A DNA stretch of 64,000 nucleotides, from assembly GCF_051622035.1 (NCBI RefSeq), contig NC_135356.1, forward strand, positions 31,658,290-31,722,289, in the 5' to 3' direction. This stretch comes from Arctopsyche grandis. Lineage: Eukaryota; Arthropoda; Insecta; Trichoptera; Hydropsychidae. Position 1 is the stretch's first letter, and each line of letters begins with the position of its first letter. Below are positions 43,658 through 54,055 of this stretch, piece by piece. The position numbers and the translations under genes were made by a program. Below the pieces are notes generated by a model that was not told the origin of the DNA, did no database searches, and worked only from the letters and a program-made list of their open reading frames with translations.

Positions 43658-44276
43658 GAAATGGCAGTTTTGATTGAGCCAACGGAGACGAAACGGAAGA
43701 GGAAGCAGAAGAAGAAGCCAACACAGTCACAACAGCATCACGACTATCAGGACCATTTGAGCAGGCAGATGTAGGAGAAGAGGCAAATGTAGGAGAAGAG
43801 GCAAATGTAGGAGAAGAGGCATACATAGACGTCACTGCGACCGTTTCCATAGAAGATTCACCAATACTTGCAGACGTAGTTTTAATATCAGGCTTCAAAC
43901 ATTTAGCAGCTCCCGAACAAACATCAGCAAATGAAACACTTGGGCGCAGCTCTAATGATGAAACAACGTCAGTGGCAGACATAGAAGTAGTATTAGTATT
44001 CGATTTTATATTCTTAATGCTCATTCCCCAATCTTTAAATCTACCAAAATGAACACCAGCAGGCCAAGAACCAGGAGAAAATAACAGGCCAGCGACAGAA
44101 GCAGGAACAGATACCTTAAAGGATGTATAAGATCCTCGTGCATTAAGAGGGGAAACCACAATGCCATCCTTTAATCCACAGATGGCACTAACGTGAGTCA
44201 AAACCTCGTCACACGAAGTGTCCAATGTGTAATTCCTTGTATCAATGTGATGAAAATATAATAAAAAAATCATCAA
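43560..44276 (-). CDS. LINE ORF1 C-terminal part (partial)
   Basis: 238 codons. 'HVSAICGLKDGIVVSPLNAR' and 'YTSFKVSVPASVAGLL' with 'SWPAGVHFGRFKDWG' form the esterase/RRM-like C-terminal domain seen in many insect LINE ORF1 proteins, which bind element RNA. The N-terminal zinc/PHD part is missing, so the ATG at 44276 is probably internal to the original ORF. Three in-frame 18-bp repeats give 'TFASSP' units (about residues 158-177). It overlaps ORF2 by about 98 bp. Confidence 0.7.
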   Translation of the reverse strand: MMIFLLYFHHIDTRNYTLDTSCDEVLTHVSAICGLKDGIVVSPLNARGSYTSFKVSVPASVAGLLFSPGSWPAGVHFGRFKDWGMSIKNIKSNTNTTSMSATDVVSSLELRPSVSFADVCSGAAKCLKPDIKTTSASIGESSMETVAVTSMYASSPTFASSPTFASSPTSACSNGPDSRDAVVTVLASSSASSSVSSPLAQSKLPFLVSKKVTRQTGKPKIGNLLPKCTRSQDKAGCV

Positions 44277-44285
44277 ATTTAATTA

Positions 44286-45285
44286 ACCAGAAGTGGGATT
44301 TTTTCCTCTTAAAAAAGTAAAAAAAAATTTTACCACACCCCTGATCGTATCAAGCTGAAAATTTATATTTGTGTTCTTTATGTACTAAAGGTTTTGGTCA
44401 GAAAGCAATTTTATTAAATAACTAAAACTTTTTTTGGACCGAATTCGTTACACATGAAGTTTAAATCCATCTCATTCGTTGTTTTGTGAGAGAATGGACG
44501 TCTGCAAATAAATAAAATAAAAATACGAGAAATAAAATCATTTGTGATTGAACCGATTCAGTAAAATATTAATTTAAAATCTTTCTTGAAAACAAAAAAT
44601 ATACGAAATTTCGGAAAAATAAACGTTACACATCTGTTTTTGAGACAAAATAAAGTAAAGGGGACCTTTCTAACGATTCACTCCATAAGATGAACAATCT
44701 CTAAGAATTTTACCCAAGCATACCACTTAAAAACCAAAATATACTTGCTTTAAAATAATAAATTTTTTTTTATTTTATTATTTACCCAAAAGTAACATAC
44801 ATAAGAAATAAACGTAGCATTCACAGATCCATAGTATCTCATTAATCATTAAGTTCATAATATTTTCTAAATTCACACTATTCCTTAATTTAGGGGGGCG
44901 AATGCCCCCCTATGACCCCCCCCCCCAAATTACGTCCCTGAAAAAAATGCATAATATTTTTAATTAATGTTAATCGAAAATTTGGATTTTGGGGAGGGGG
45001 CCCCTATCCTATATTTCTATATACATGGATGTGTCTAGATTAGGAATAGATTTTATATTCGGAAACTGTTTAAAATTGTGTATTTAAATCTTACTATATC
45101 GTCGAATTATAATAAAATGTTATTTTGAAAGTATGAAGTAAATTTAAATCGCTGGTTGATGATGAATCGAAATTGTTTTAAGCAATTCAGTTTATATTAT
45201 TCACGGCAATTTGTTTTTTTCCCATTTTTATTTCAGTAGGTAGTTGTTACATAGGTATTGGTATATACATAATATTGAGGTTAGA
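44286..45285. other. AT-rich non-coding stretch
   Basis: Contains a C-rich hairpin-like segment at 44893-44930 ('ggggggcgaatgcccccc') followed by a run of C. No coding signal. Confidence 0.4.
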
Positions 45286-45582
45286 AATGGGCCCGGCAAA
45301 AGGGCCCACGCAAATGTTGAAACTTACATTTCGAGCCTAATAAAAAAAGTTAACCGATCCTTGGGCTGTTAAAGCAGGTATTAGTTGTTTGTGTATATTG
45401 TAAGAAATTTATTTTGTTGAAATACCCAAACTTTAGGTCCCAAAGTGCAATATCCTATAAATTTTTACACACGTGAAATAGTTAAAAAGTTATTTAATTT
45501 TACTGAGGGCCCATATTTTCTAACAGATAGTGGGGCCCACATGCCATCGGGCATGTTCGCTTTTATGGCCAGTCCGCCACTG
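45286..45582. mobile_element. hAT-like terminus (CAGTGGCGGACTGGCC)
   Basis: In reverse complement it begins 'cagtggcggactggccataa' and has 'gggcccac'-type subterminal repeats (45298, 45529, 45534). This is characteristic of hAT ends. The other end and transposase were not found. Confidence 0.5.
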
Positions 45583-46126
45583 TGCCTACATACATATTTT
45601 CTGAATTTCAAATGAAGGTACCATTGTGGTAAATCTTGCTCAAAGATTATATCTGAAAATCAAAATCAAGATGAAATACAACAATTGTTTAAAAAAACCA
45701 CGACCAAGTTATTCAAGAGGCTTGTAATAACAAAACAAAACTGGTTTTTATTCTTTGAGAAAATTCTTATTACCACCAAAAGAATTATTGAATTTAAAAA
45801 CAAAATTGTATCCATAAATCTTCCCCTCTCCCTCCCCAAATTAAATTTGTTTGTATTATTTTATGGTAATGAAATTCAAAATGCAAGTCTTTCAGTAAAA
45901 AAAACACAAATAATTCAATAAAAAGTAAATTTTCTGCCAGCTTTTTTTAGTTTTTCATAGATGGCATTAATAAATCTCACTTCAAATATGGAGAATTTTT
46001 GTTTAAATTAAACCTACCTTAAACGGAGAATACTAGTATCACAATGAATTTGTAGATGTCAGCAAAACTCGAATCATACACTGGTTCCCAACTCATGTAT
46101 TATTGTTATATTTTATTTAAAAACAC
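45583..46126. other. AT-rich stretch, no recognised feature
   Basis: A plus-strand frame at 45685-45921 is lysine/isoleucine-rich and compositionally driven. I do not call it a gene. Confidence 0.35.
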
Positions 46127-46345
46127 TCACAACAAATAAGATTTGTATATTAATAAGGCATTTGATATAAATTCTGCCTCACCGCCAGCATGAACAATTA
46201 TGAATCTGGACCCTTTTGATATTGGCTTCCTAATGCCTTTGCTTGATGAATCGCCCCATGACATAGAAGAAAAATATGTATGTATTGTACACATACGTTT
46301 CATCGGTGTAGATGATAGGCCTTCCTTCATTTCTCTACTTTTGAA
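46127..46345 (-). pseudogene. DDE-superfamily transposase catalytic fragment
   Basis: The minus strand reads 'NEGRPIIYTDETYVYNT', then one frame over 'SSMSWGDSSSKGIRKPISKG' and 'RFIIVHAGGEAEFISNALL'. The TDET motif and the following blocks are characteristic of the insect transposase family whose N-terminal part is at 36555-36890. The frameshift and missing ends make it inactive. Confidence 0.65.
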
Positions 46346-46944
46346 TTTCTTTTATATACAAAATCCGGCAAAAGTGGGGATTCTCGACAGGGCTGACCCT
46401 CTAGGCTCGGAAGCGAGGCTCGGTCGACCCGCTCCTTCCTCTCATTGGTTGCTCTTTGCGACTACTCTAGTATTGCCGTGCCCTGAATTAACTCGAATGT
46501 TACCTGATGAAATACTCCGACATATACTGCCTGGTTCGCATATAATTTCGGACGGTTAGCAGCGTACGGATTAGTAAAGGGTAAGCCTTTACTGTAATTA
46601 TCCTATTTATACATTTTCTAGCATCTCGTATCCTTTAAGTACACTATTGTAAAATAAAACCTTCAAAAATTTGCCAATGAATATTAAAAATAAAGCTTCA
46701 AAGTAGCCGCTTAACACTATACTGGCTTTCCGAGCTGGCAGCCGAATATCCAAAAGCCACTATAGTGGCTTTCATTATTCGTTCAAGACGTTAAGAGTCA
46801 TTATTTCTTAATCTTCATTTACTGACGGAGTTGTGAATACTTACAACTGGCCAAATTTTAAATCCTGCGCGTGGCGCAAAAAACTCAGCGCAAAATCAGT
46901 TTTTTCAATAAGTTTTAAATGCGTTTTCGAAAATAATTAATAGA
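46346..46944. other. Unassigned stretch
   Basis: A GC-richer segment (46375-46560) has repeated 'ggctcgg' and may be a transposon piece. I find no tRNA-like or coding structure in it. The rest is AT-rich. Confidence 0.3.
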
Positions 46945-47055
46945 GGTAGGACCGGAAGCGCGCCGTCTATTGTTCCAATATTGTAAATGCTTTTTAAAAA
47001 AGGTTCGGCAAACCTTTAACAATGCATTTACAACATGTGAACAATGGACAACGCG
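46945..47055. repeat. Hairpin MITE family, copy B (most symmetrical)
   Basis: 'attgttccaatattgtaaat' and 'aaaaaaggtt' are mirrored by 'aacctttaacaatgcattta' and 'caacatgtgaacaat', around the centre 'ggttcggcaaacc'. The outer flanks are 'tagaggtagg' and 'gggcccgctct'. Confidence 0.7.
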
Positions 47056-47449
47056 CTCTGGGCCCGCTCTTTAATAATTACTGTATTGAAATTGTCGGCC
47101 ATATCTACATGATAATTTCATAAATGCGAATAAATTTATTTGATACTCTTTGTGCCTTGAAATATAACGCAAGCAGGATTTCTCAACTAAGGCCACAAAA
47201 AATTATTTTTAAGCAGGGTTTCTAAACCGGGCAGCAATTTTTTTTTCAAATAGATTTTTTTAGCAATCCAAACTTTTACAGGGTTTCTCAACTGAGTTCC
47301 GCAAAAAATATTACTTAAAAAAAGTAAAATCTTACGTATGAACGGATTCTAGACCAAGGTTCGCAAGCCCGTCTTCACGGCATCTGCTATTCATATCTAA
47401 AATGTACGCGTATACGTATGTATGTATTGAAGTATTTATCGGCCATTGA

Positions 47450-47560
47450 TTTAAGTACGTGAGTATGTACCGTTTATCATGCACCCTTTTTTTGATCTTC
47501 CGACATTTGCGTTTTCGGGCGTTTCACATTCGGGCTTTCACATAGTCTAGTCGATAATAA
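47450..47560. repeat. Partial copy of fold-back element nested at 58289-58502
   Basis: 'gtgagtatgtaccgtttatc' and 'catgcacccttttttt' match one arm of the 58.3-58.5 kb hairpin element, and 'gcgttttcgggcgtttcaca' matches its left flank at about 58230-58265 in reverse complement. Confidence 0.65.
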
Positions 47561-47594
47561 TAAAAATTTCGTTAACAAAAAGTATTTGCGAATA

Positions 47595-47770
47595 TTTTTG
47601 TTTGTGTGACCAATTTTTAATTTTTGGGTGTGACCAGTTTTCTCGTCACCAGTTTTCTTGTGACCAGTTTTAGCGTGTGACCAGTTTTATCGTGACCAGT
47701 TTTAGCGTGACGGATGATCACGAGCGACCGGTTGTCCTGTGACCGGTTCACATTTGACTAGTAGTCCGTT
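47595..47770. repeat. Half of the TGACCAGTTTT fold-back element
   Basis: Five to six units of 'gtgaccagttttagcg'-type sequence lead to 'gaccggttcacatttgacta'. The order is the same as the right arm of the fold-back element at 55908-56162. The left arm is absent. Confidence 0.65.
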
Positions 47771-47774
47771 TACC

Positions 47775-47845
47775 GTTCAAAAAATCCCCAAAATACACAG
47801 ACACACATTTTTTCTAGATCATGAAAACGTGATCAGTAATCGATT
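47775..47845. repeat. Inverted copy of dispersed repeat from 11366-11432
   Basis: 'aaatccccaaaatacacaga' and 'tttttctagatcatgaaaac' are the reverse complement of the spacer sequence near 11366-11432. Confidence 0.65.
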
Positions 47846-47957
47846 CTGAGTTCGAATCAGTCAAAATCTCGAGTTCGAATTTTCGCATGATCACAAAACT
47901 TCATCTATTGTTACTACATACATACATAGTTAAAGTAAAAATCAAAAATCGGAAATT

Positions 47958-48430
47958 AATGAGAAACGGGAAAATCAGACTAATCCATGCACATATTAAT
48001 AATTGTACATTAAAAAACATGAATTTTAAATCCTTCGCGTGCTAGCTAATTTTTTATAATTTAGGTTCGTTGTCCCTGAACTTAATGCATTATGTGAAAA
48101 GATTGACATCCATCGGCATTCGTTTGCAGTACGATAAAGTAGAAATCAGCTTTACCGACTGTCACTTCTAATAATGCCATCTAGCGGTACTTAACATTTT
48201 ACATTTCATTTAACATTTCAAGAAAGTGAAATAATTTATTTTTCGTGTAATAAATTTGAAACCGAGTATGATTAATTATCATTCTCAAATAATTCTGAAA
48301 CGTAAATAAAAAAAAAATGATAAACAGGAGAGGGAAGAAATAAAATAAAAAATGAGAAATTATTGAGAAACGGGAAAATCAGACTAATCCATGCACATAT
48401 TAATGAATGTACATTAAAAAACATGATTTA
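47958..48430. repeat. 68-bp direct repeat pair flanking 336 bp
   Basis: 'gagaaacgggaaaatcagac' and the following ~48 bp to 'aaaaaacatga' occur at 47958-48025 and 48362-48430 with only a few differences. The enclosed DNA has no coding signal. This could be a small LTR-like or tandem-derived structure. Confidence 0.55.
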
Positions 48431-48929
48431 TTTTTAGAGTCGCTAAATGAAATTTTAGAATGGCACTAATAGGTATGCTCATCGATTGTGGTGTTAGCGT
48501 CAATTCAATTGTCATTTGACAGATGTCATCGTTCACATAACCTCAAAATGTCATTCGGAAATAGGTAATTAGCACTTCTTTTGATTCAATTCATATCATT
48601 TTCTTGCACGCAACAATCTAAAACCACTTCGCAATATATTTGAATCTTTGAAAAGATAAAAAATTGAAGTTTCGATACAATTCTAAAATACTTTAGTATT
48701 TGTATGCTTTTTAGATCTCTTACTTTTCAATCAAACTTCTATCTATGTATATCCGTGTATACAACTTTTTTAATAACTACAGGAATTCCTGTACAGAGAT
48801 TTCATACAAATTCAAATTGAATTTGTATAATTTTTTGTAAAGGAGAAAAATAACCATTCAGGCACAATTTTAGAGCATTGTGACGATTATGTGTCGTTAG
48901 TTTTAATTAGATGTATTTTTATATTTCAG
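48431..48929. other. AT-rich stretch, probably intron of the oxidase pseudogene
   Basis: No element recognised. It ends in a plausible acceptor 'tttttatatttcag' at 48916-48929, immediately before the oxidase-like exon. Confidence 0.4.
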
Positions 48930-49095
48930 TGAAGTTTATGATGTAGTAATTGATGGCGGACCGGCTGGTCTCACCAAGCTTTATGAAAATGGGTAGGAAG
49001 CTTTGCCGTTGGAGGCCGGCAATCCGATAGACGACCGAGCAAACAGCTTGCCACTCGGAGACGCTATTACAGATCTCGGAGCTGAATGGTTATTA
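48930..49095 (+). pseudogene. Polyamine/spermine oxidase pseudogene, FAD-binding exon
   Basis: Reads 'EVYDVVIDGGPAGLTKLYEN', then a TAG, then 'EALPLEAGNPIDDRANSLPL' and 'GDAITDLGAEW'. This is the N-terminal FAD-dinucleotide-binding region of flavin amine oxidases, closest in my recollection to spermine/N1-acetylpolyamine oxidases (LGD...DLGAEW). The Gly-x-Gly pattern is partly degraded and residues are missing between blocks, so it is dead. The Gypsy element starts within 70 bp downstream. Confidence 0.75.
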
Positions 49096-49202
49096 TAAAT
49101 TGTTATTTATATTGATATGCATTTATTTACTTTACAATATAGTCTTTATTGTCAAATGGCTAGGAGATCGCGAGCGGGGGTTCGGTCGAGGATCGCGACC
49201 TC

Positions 49203-52200
49203 ATGACATACGTCATCAACGGGATCCCTGGCAGGTCTTCTATGAAGGGGATGCTGCATTGTGCCCGCAATTTGAAGGAGTTCAGGGACAAGTTGAGCGC
49301 CTACGAAGAGCTGGTGGAAAAGGTAAAGGCAGAAGAAGCAGCCGCAACCGTAGCCACAGCCAAAGCAGTGCCCGCACCCACAACTGGAGGCGGCTGGAGA
49401 CCCAGAGGCCCGCCCAGTTGCTATCGATGTGGTGAACGAGGACACTTCGCCCGAGAATGTCGTAAGCACGAGCGGCGAAAGGAAGCTCCATCTTATAGTG
49501 GTACAGTTAATGATACGCAAAGCCCTAACCCTACATGTTCTTTGTTCCAGCCATGGGTGGTCGATCTAGAAATCTGCCGGACAAGGGCCAGGACGCCGGC
49601 ACTGATCGACACAGGCAGTGAAGACAACCTCGTCGGCGAGGACTTCGTGCGTCGATGCGGCATCATCACTAGGAAGTGTCTCAAAAAATTTACAGGGTTC
49701 GGCGGCGGTTCGGTCCTGTGCACCGAGACCGCTGACATTAGCGTTAGGATTGAGGAACATGATTTTGACATTTCATTTTACGTTGTTCCCGGGAATATGG
49801 TACAATACGATATATTATTGGGTCGGAGATTTGTGTTTTCAGTAGACTTTGTTATGGACAGGAGTGGCTTTAGAATAAGAACTAGTGAAAGTGTTCCTGT
49901 GATAAAAGACCCGTTAACAATTAATACCGTGGATATAAGTGACTGTGATGTGAGGGACAGGTTAGAAAGGCTCGTTGGAAGTTATGTGCCTGATAGCGAT
50001 GTGATTTCGCCCCTGCAGATGAGGATCGTACTAAAAGATGACATTCCGGTATACGAGCGGCCTCGGAGGCTGACGCACCCAGACAGTATGGAGGTAGAAC
50101 GACAGGTAGCCACCTGGCTAAAAGACGGAATCATCCAGGAAAGTTACTCCGATTATGCCAGTCCGGTGGTCCTGGTCAAGAAAAAGGATGGAAGTAAGCG
50201 GTTGTGCTGCGACTACCGACGGCTGAATAAAAAGATAATCCGTGAGCGATACCCATTACCACTGATCGAGCAACAGCTAGACCGTCTCCAAAACGGGAGG
50301 ATCTTCACCACGCTTGATTTGGAAAACGGATTTTTCCATGTACCCGTTAGCCCTGATAGTCGGAAGTATACGTCATTCATCACACCTGCGGGCCAGTATG
50401 AGTTTTTGAAGGTGCCGTTTGGAATATGCAATGCGCCTTCGGTTTTCCAACGGTTCATTAATCACGTCTTCAATGACCTCATTAAGGGAGGAGTGGTGAT
50501 GACGTACATGGACGATCTGGTGATCCCCGCTAAAGACGAAGAGGAATCTTTGGAGCGCTTGGAAAAGGTGCTGGAGGTTGCCCGCCGCGCCGGGTTACGT
50601 TTTAAGTGGGAGAAATGCCAGCTACTGAAACACCGGATACATTTCTTAGGCCACATTATAGAGGGTGGGAAGATCTATCCATCCAGGGAGAAGACGCAAG
50701 CCGTAGAAGAATTCCCGGTCCCAAAGGACGTCAAGGCCGTGCAGAGTTTCCTCGGACTCACCGGATACTTCCGAAAGTTCGTTCCTGAATACGCTACTAT
50801 AGCCAGACCACTGAGTGACCTGCTGAGGACTGGAGTGAAGTGGAGTTTTGGCGAAGAACAAGCGAAGGCGTTTACCGCATTAAAAGCCTCGCTAGTGGAA
50901 ACTCCCGTCCTCCAACTATTCGAGTACGGGCGGTACACCGAACTACACACTGATGCCAGTAAACATGGCTACGGCGCAGTGTTACTTCAAAAGTCGCCCG
51001 AAGATGGCAGGCTGCACCCGGTTAGCTTCATGAGCCGCAAGACCACTCCGGCTGAGGAAAAGTACCACTCATATGAGCTGGAGGTGCTGGCCATTATAGA
51101 GGCTCTTAAGAGATACCGGGTCTACTTACTGGGTCAGCCTGTCAAAATTGTAACTGATTGCTCAGCGTTCGAGCAGACGATGAAGAAGAGGGACCTCGCA
51201 ACGAGAGTGGCCCGGTGGGCCTTGCTTCTGGAAGAGTTCGAATACTCAGTAGAGCATCGCCCAGGAGTGAGGATGCGGCACGCAGACGCCCTCAGCAGGA
51301 ATCCCGTCATGGTGGTGGAATCAGAGATGACAACCAAAATTAAGAGCGCGCAGAACGGTGATCATCGACTGAAGGAAATACGTATCCTCACTGAGAAGGG
51401 ACAAGCCGACGGTTACCTCCTACTCAACGGAGTGCTTTATCGAGAGCACCTGGGAGCGAGACTTTTGGTGGTTCCACAATCCATGCGGACCGAGGTGGTC
51501 AAAAATGCCCACGACCAGGGGCACTTCGGCGCCGCTAAGGTAAAGGAAATTCTTCGCCGAGATTTCTGGATCCCCGGCGTCGACGCCGCCATTGAACAGT
51601 GCTCGAAGAATTGTGTCGCCTGCATTTTAATTAATGGGCCAACAGGAAAACGCGAGGGATACTTGAACCCGATTGACAAGAACGGCCCACTAGATACATT
51701 CCATCTTGACCACCTGGGCCCGTTGGCTTCGACGGCAAAGAAATACCAGTATCTCTTGGTGGTGGTAGACGCTTTCACCAAGTTCGTATGGCTGTTCCCC
51801 ACTAAGACGGTTACATCAGCGGAGACCTTGAGCAAGATCAGGACCCTGCAAAACTTCGTTGGGAACCCGAAGAGATTCATCACCGATCGCGGAACGGCAT
51901 TCACAGCCCAAGAGTTCAAGGACTACTGCCGGGAGGAAAAAATAGACCACACGTTGGTGACCACAGGGGTGCCGCGGGGAAACGGACAAGTAGAACGGGT
52001 GAATCGGACGATAATACCCGTTCTAGCCAAACTCAGCATCGAGGATCCGAACAAGTGGTATCTCTACGTGGAAAGGGTGCAGCGATACCTAAATAGCACC
52101 TACCAACGGAGCATCTCTACGACACCGTTTGAATTGTTGACCGGCACGAAGATGAGACACAAGGACGACGTGAGGATCGAGGAGCTCCTTAACGAAGAGG

Positions 52201-52529
52201 CCATAAATCAGTTCTCCAACGAAAGGGAGGAACTTCGGAAGGCAGCCAAGACTAGTCTGTTGACCATGCAGGAGGAGAACCGGCGTATCTTCAACAGGCA
52301 AAGGAAGCCGGCAACCCAGTACAACGTTGGCGACCTAGTCGCTATCCTACGAACTCAGTTTGGACCAGGGCTGAAAATTAAACCGAAATATCTTGGCCCC
52401 TACAGGGTGGTCAATGTTCAACTCCATGATCGATACCGGCTGGAAAGTTGTGGGGCGACGGAGGGTCCATCGCGGACAACATCATCTGCCGATCATATGA
52501 AGCCATGGCCGGGATCGGTTAATAATTGA
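49203..52529 (+). CDS. pol: Gypsy gag-pol polyprotein (partial gag, complete pol)
   Basis: 1108 residues with no stop. Order: CCHC zinc knuckle (residues 73-86, C-x2-C-x4-H-x4-C); aspartic protease with active site DTGS at 136-139; RT (about 280-480) with 'LDLENGFFHV' at 371 and YMDD at 435-438; RNase H (about 570-700) with Asp in 'HTDASKHGYG', Glu in 'HSYELEVLA' and Asp in 'HADALSRN'; integrase zinc finger (His 770 and 774, Cys 800 and 804); integrase core with Asp near 836, Asp near 895 and Glu near 931. The C-terminal 'YNVGDLVAILRTQFGPG' region is the usual Gypsy integrase tail. All catalytic residues are present. Gag and pol share one frame, so no frameshift is needed. Confidence 0.95.
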   Translation: MTYVINGIPGRSSMKGMLHCARNLKEFRDKLSAYEELVEKVKAEEAAATVATAKAVPAPTTGGGWRPRGPPSCYRCGERGHFARECRKHERRKEAPSYSGTVNDTQSPNPTCSLFQPWVVDLEICRTRARTPALIDTGSEDNLVGEDFVRRCGIITRKCLKKFTGFGGGSVLCTETADISVRIEEHDFDISFYVVPGNMVQYDILLGRRFVFSVDFVMDRSGFRIRTSESVPVIKDPLTINTVDISDCDVRDRLERLVGSYVPDSDVISPLQMRIVLKDDIPVYERPRRLTHPDSMEVERQVATWLKDGIIQESYSDYASPVVLVKKKDGSKRLCCDYRRLNKKIIRERYPLPLIEQQLDRLQNGRIFTTLDLENGFFHVPVSPDSRKYTSFITPAGQYEFLKVPFGICNAPSVFQRFINHVFNDLIKGGVVMTYMDDLVIPAKDEEESLERLEKVLEVARRAGLRFKWEKCQLLKHRIHFLGHIIEGGKIYPSREKTQAVEEFPVPKDVKAVQSFLGLTGYFRKFVPEYATIARPLSDLLRTGVKWSFGEEQAKAFTALKASLVETPVLQLFEYGRYTELHTDASKHGYGAVLLQKSPEDGRLHPVSFMSRKTTPAEEKYHSYELEVLAIIEALKRYRVYLLGQPVKIVTDCSAFEQTMKKRDLATRVARWALLLEEFEYSVEHRPGVRMRHADALSRNPVMVVESEMTTKIKSAQNGDHRLKEIRILTEKGQADGYLLLNGVLYREHLGARLLVVPQSMRTEVVKNAHDQGHFGAAKVKEILRRDFWIPGVDAAIEQCSKNCVACILINGPTGKREGYLNPIDKNGPLDTFHLDHLGPLASTAKKYQYLLVVVDAFTKFVWLFPTKTVTSAETLSKIRTLQNFVGNPKRFITDRGTAFTAQEFKDYCREEKIDHTLVTTGVPRGNGQVERVNRTIIPVLAKLSIEDPNKWYLYVERVQRYLNSTYQRSISTTPFELLTGTKMRHKDDVRIEELLNEEAINQFSNEREELRKAAKTSLLTMQEENRRIFNRQRKPATQYNVGDLVAILRTQFGPGLKIKPKYLGPYRVVNVQLHDRYRLESCGATEGPSRTTSSADHMKPWPGSVNN

Positions 52530-53233
52530 AGTGTGTGTGACAGTGAATTGGAGAATAAGTGGAGTACCCGGAAGGGTTTTAGTTAAGCCTTACTTGATAT
52601 TTGATTATTGTTCTATTTTGTTAGTAGTTAAGATTTGAAATATTGTTAATGTTTTATTGATTATTCTAGTGTTTTCATGTTTTGGCGAGTGTTTGGTATG
52701 TTGAATAATGTTTTAATTTGGTTACATGCCTAGAAGAATATGAGATAATTGTATTGAAATGTAATTCTAGTGATGTTTTAAAATGTGATTTGTTTCCGAT
52801 GTAAAGGTGTTAATTTTAATGCTATGTAATTCTTGTAATGATTTTAAAATGTGATTTGTTTCCGATGTGAAGGTGTTGATTTTAATGCTATGTATTTCTT
52901 GTAATGATTTTAAATTGCAATTGTGATGATTTATGTGTGACTTTAATTGTGATGATCTGTGTGTAACTTTTTTTGAAGATTGAATTGTATTGAAACGTGA
53001 AAAATTGATACGATACTGAAATAAGTTTGAGATTATTGTGGAGTATGTTGAAGACTACTGTGAAGTATGTCTGGGATTATTGAGAAGTATGTCTGAAAAT
53101 TATGTGTAATATGATTGAGGAATGGCCCGGCAGGTGAGAGAAACCTGAGGGCAGGTTTGTGGTCAGGAAAGGCCGAGTTGTAGTGTTGGGATTAAACGAA
53201 AGGCTGATGTATGGGCTATGGCTGTGAAAGGGT
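52530..53233 (+). other. Gypsy 3' untranslated region
   Basis: AT-rich with imperfect tandem units near 52760-52920: 'gatttgtttccgatgt.aaggtgtt' and 'aatgctatgta.ttcttgtaa' repeat two to three times. No env-like frame is present. A purine-rich stretch precedes the LTR. Confidence 0.6.
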
Positions 53234-53468
53234 ATGTTACGACCGATCGTAGAGGGGGGATGAAAAAGTGGCATAGGGCGCGAAAGGACCGCTATTTTAC
53301 AGTTAGTAGAAGTTAACCTTCCACTGGGGGCGGTTGGTCGTTAAACCACCGCGTGGTGTCGTTTTAATAAACAACATGACTGAAAACGCACGTGTTTGAT
53401 CTTCAATTCCACCGCCACATCCCATCGTGGTCCTGAATAGCGTCATCTATTCAGGAATTCCCCCCACA
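53234..53468 (+). mobile_element. Gypsy 3' LTR (probable)
   Basis: Begins 'tgttacgaccgatcgtagag' and ends 'ttccccccaca', giving TG...CA, with AATAAA near 53366. No second copy exists in the window, so the boundaries rest on TG/CA ends and on the host sequence resuming after it. An internal inverted repeat 'tcctgaatag...ctattcagga' lies at 53432-53456. Confidence 0.6.
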
Positions 53469-53754
53469 TATATGAAGAATTCATACGCTTAATGAATTAA
53501 ATCTGCCACTGCGTACGAATATTCTGAAATAGTACAATATAATGCTGTTACATATATGTACATAAATGATTTATATTATTTCTATTGAATTCATTAATAT
53601 ATGCGTTGTAAGGAGTTAAAAAATCAGACCATTTGATTAAATCTGTTGAACATAAAATAAATTAAATTAATTATTTATTATAAATTAAATTAAAGATTGC
53701 CAATGAAATTGTGTCTCATCAATGAGTAATCGTTTTGTGAATGTCAATTTTCAG

Positions 53755-53935
53755 ATACAAAGACCCGTTGAATGCTGAAAATTATGTCGGCGTGCGGAGA
53801 CCAATCATGGATCAGACGCTGGAATGGTTTCACGAATGGGAAATTTCGCTCGAAGCATCCGATACTTGGCTCGACACAGCCGTCAGTACTTACTTGGAGT
53901 ATTGGTTGTGTTAGGGTGATCATCTCCTCCACTGG
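53755..53935 (+). pseudogene. Polyamine/spermine oxidase pseudogene, second exon
   Basis: After a 'gtcaattttcag' acceptor the frame reads 'TLEWFHEWEISLEASDTWLD' and 'VSTYLEYWLC', then TAG, then 'GDHLLHW'. This matches the segment of spermine-oxidase-like proteins between the FAD domain and the substrate domain. The TAG replaces a Glu/Asp codon. It follows the first exon in the right order on the same strand, with the Gypsy element in the intervening intron. Confidence 0.72.
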
Positions 53936-54055
53936 ATATTAAACTGTGCTCGATAAATAGTATTTATGCTGGTAAAAATCGCAATATTCATATTCTAAAT
54001 AATTTTATTACGTTATCTTAAAGTGCATATAACTTTTTTATTATAAATATTGCAG

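Larger units (their letters stand above)
40433..44285 (-). mobile_element. Non-LTR retrotransposon (Jockey/CR1-like), nearly full length
   Basis: Minus-strand LINE with overlapping ORF1 and ORF2 and a 3' tail of TAAA-type repeats (here 'atttatttatttatttattt', 40433-40453). ORF2 is intact over 951 codons and the ORF1 part is open, so this is a young copy. The 5' end looks truncated inside ORF1 near 44280. Target duplications were not identified. Confidence 0.85.
49160..53468 (+). mobile_element. Ty3/Gypsy LTR retrotransposon, 5'-truncated
   Basis: It comprises the end of gag, an intact pol and a 3' LTR. The 5' LTR, leader and most of gag are absent: the gag frame is open only back to codon 49164, after a TAG at 49161. 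No envelope frame is present. It sits between exons of the oxidase pseudogene. The break at 5' suggests deletion after insertion, because LTR elements do not normally insert truncated. Confidence 0.9.

Noticed and set aside
46375..46560. tRNA or SINE head in the GC-richer segment
   Set aside because: I could not fold a cloverleaf or find A/B box spacing.
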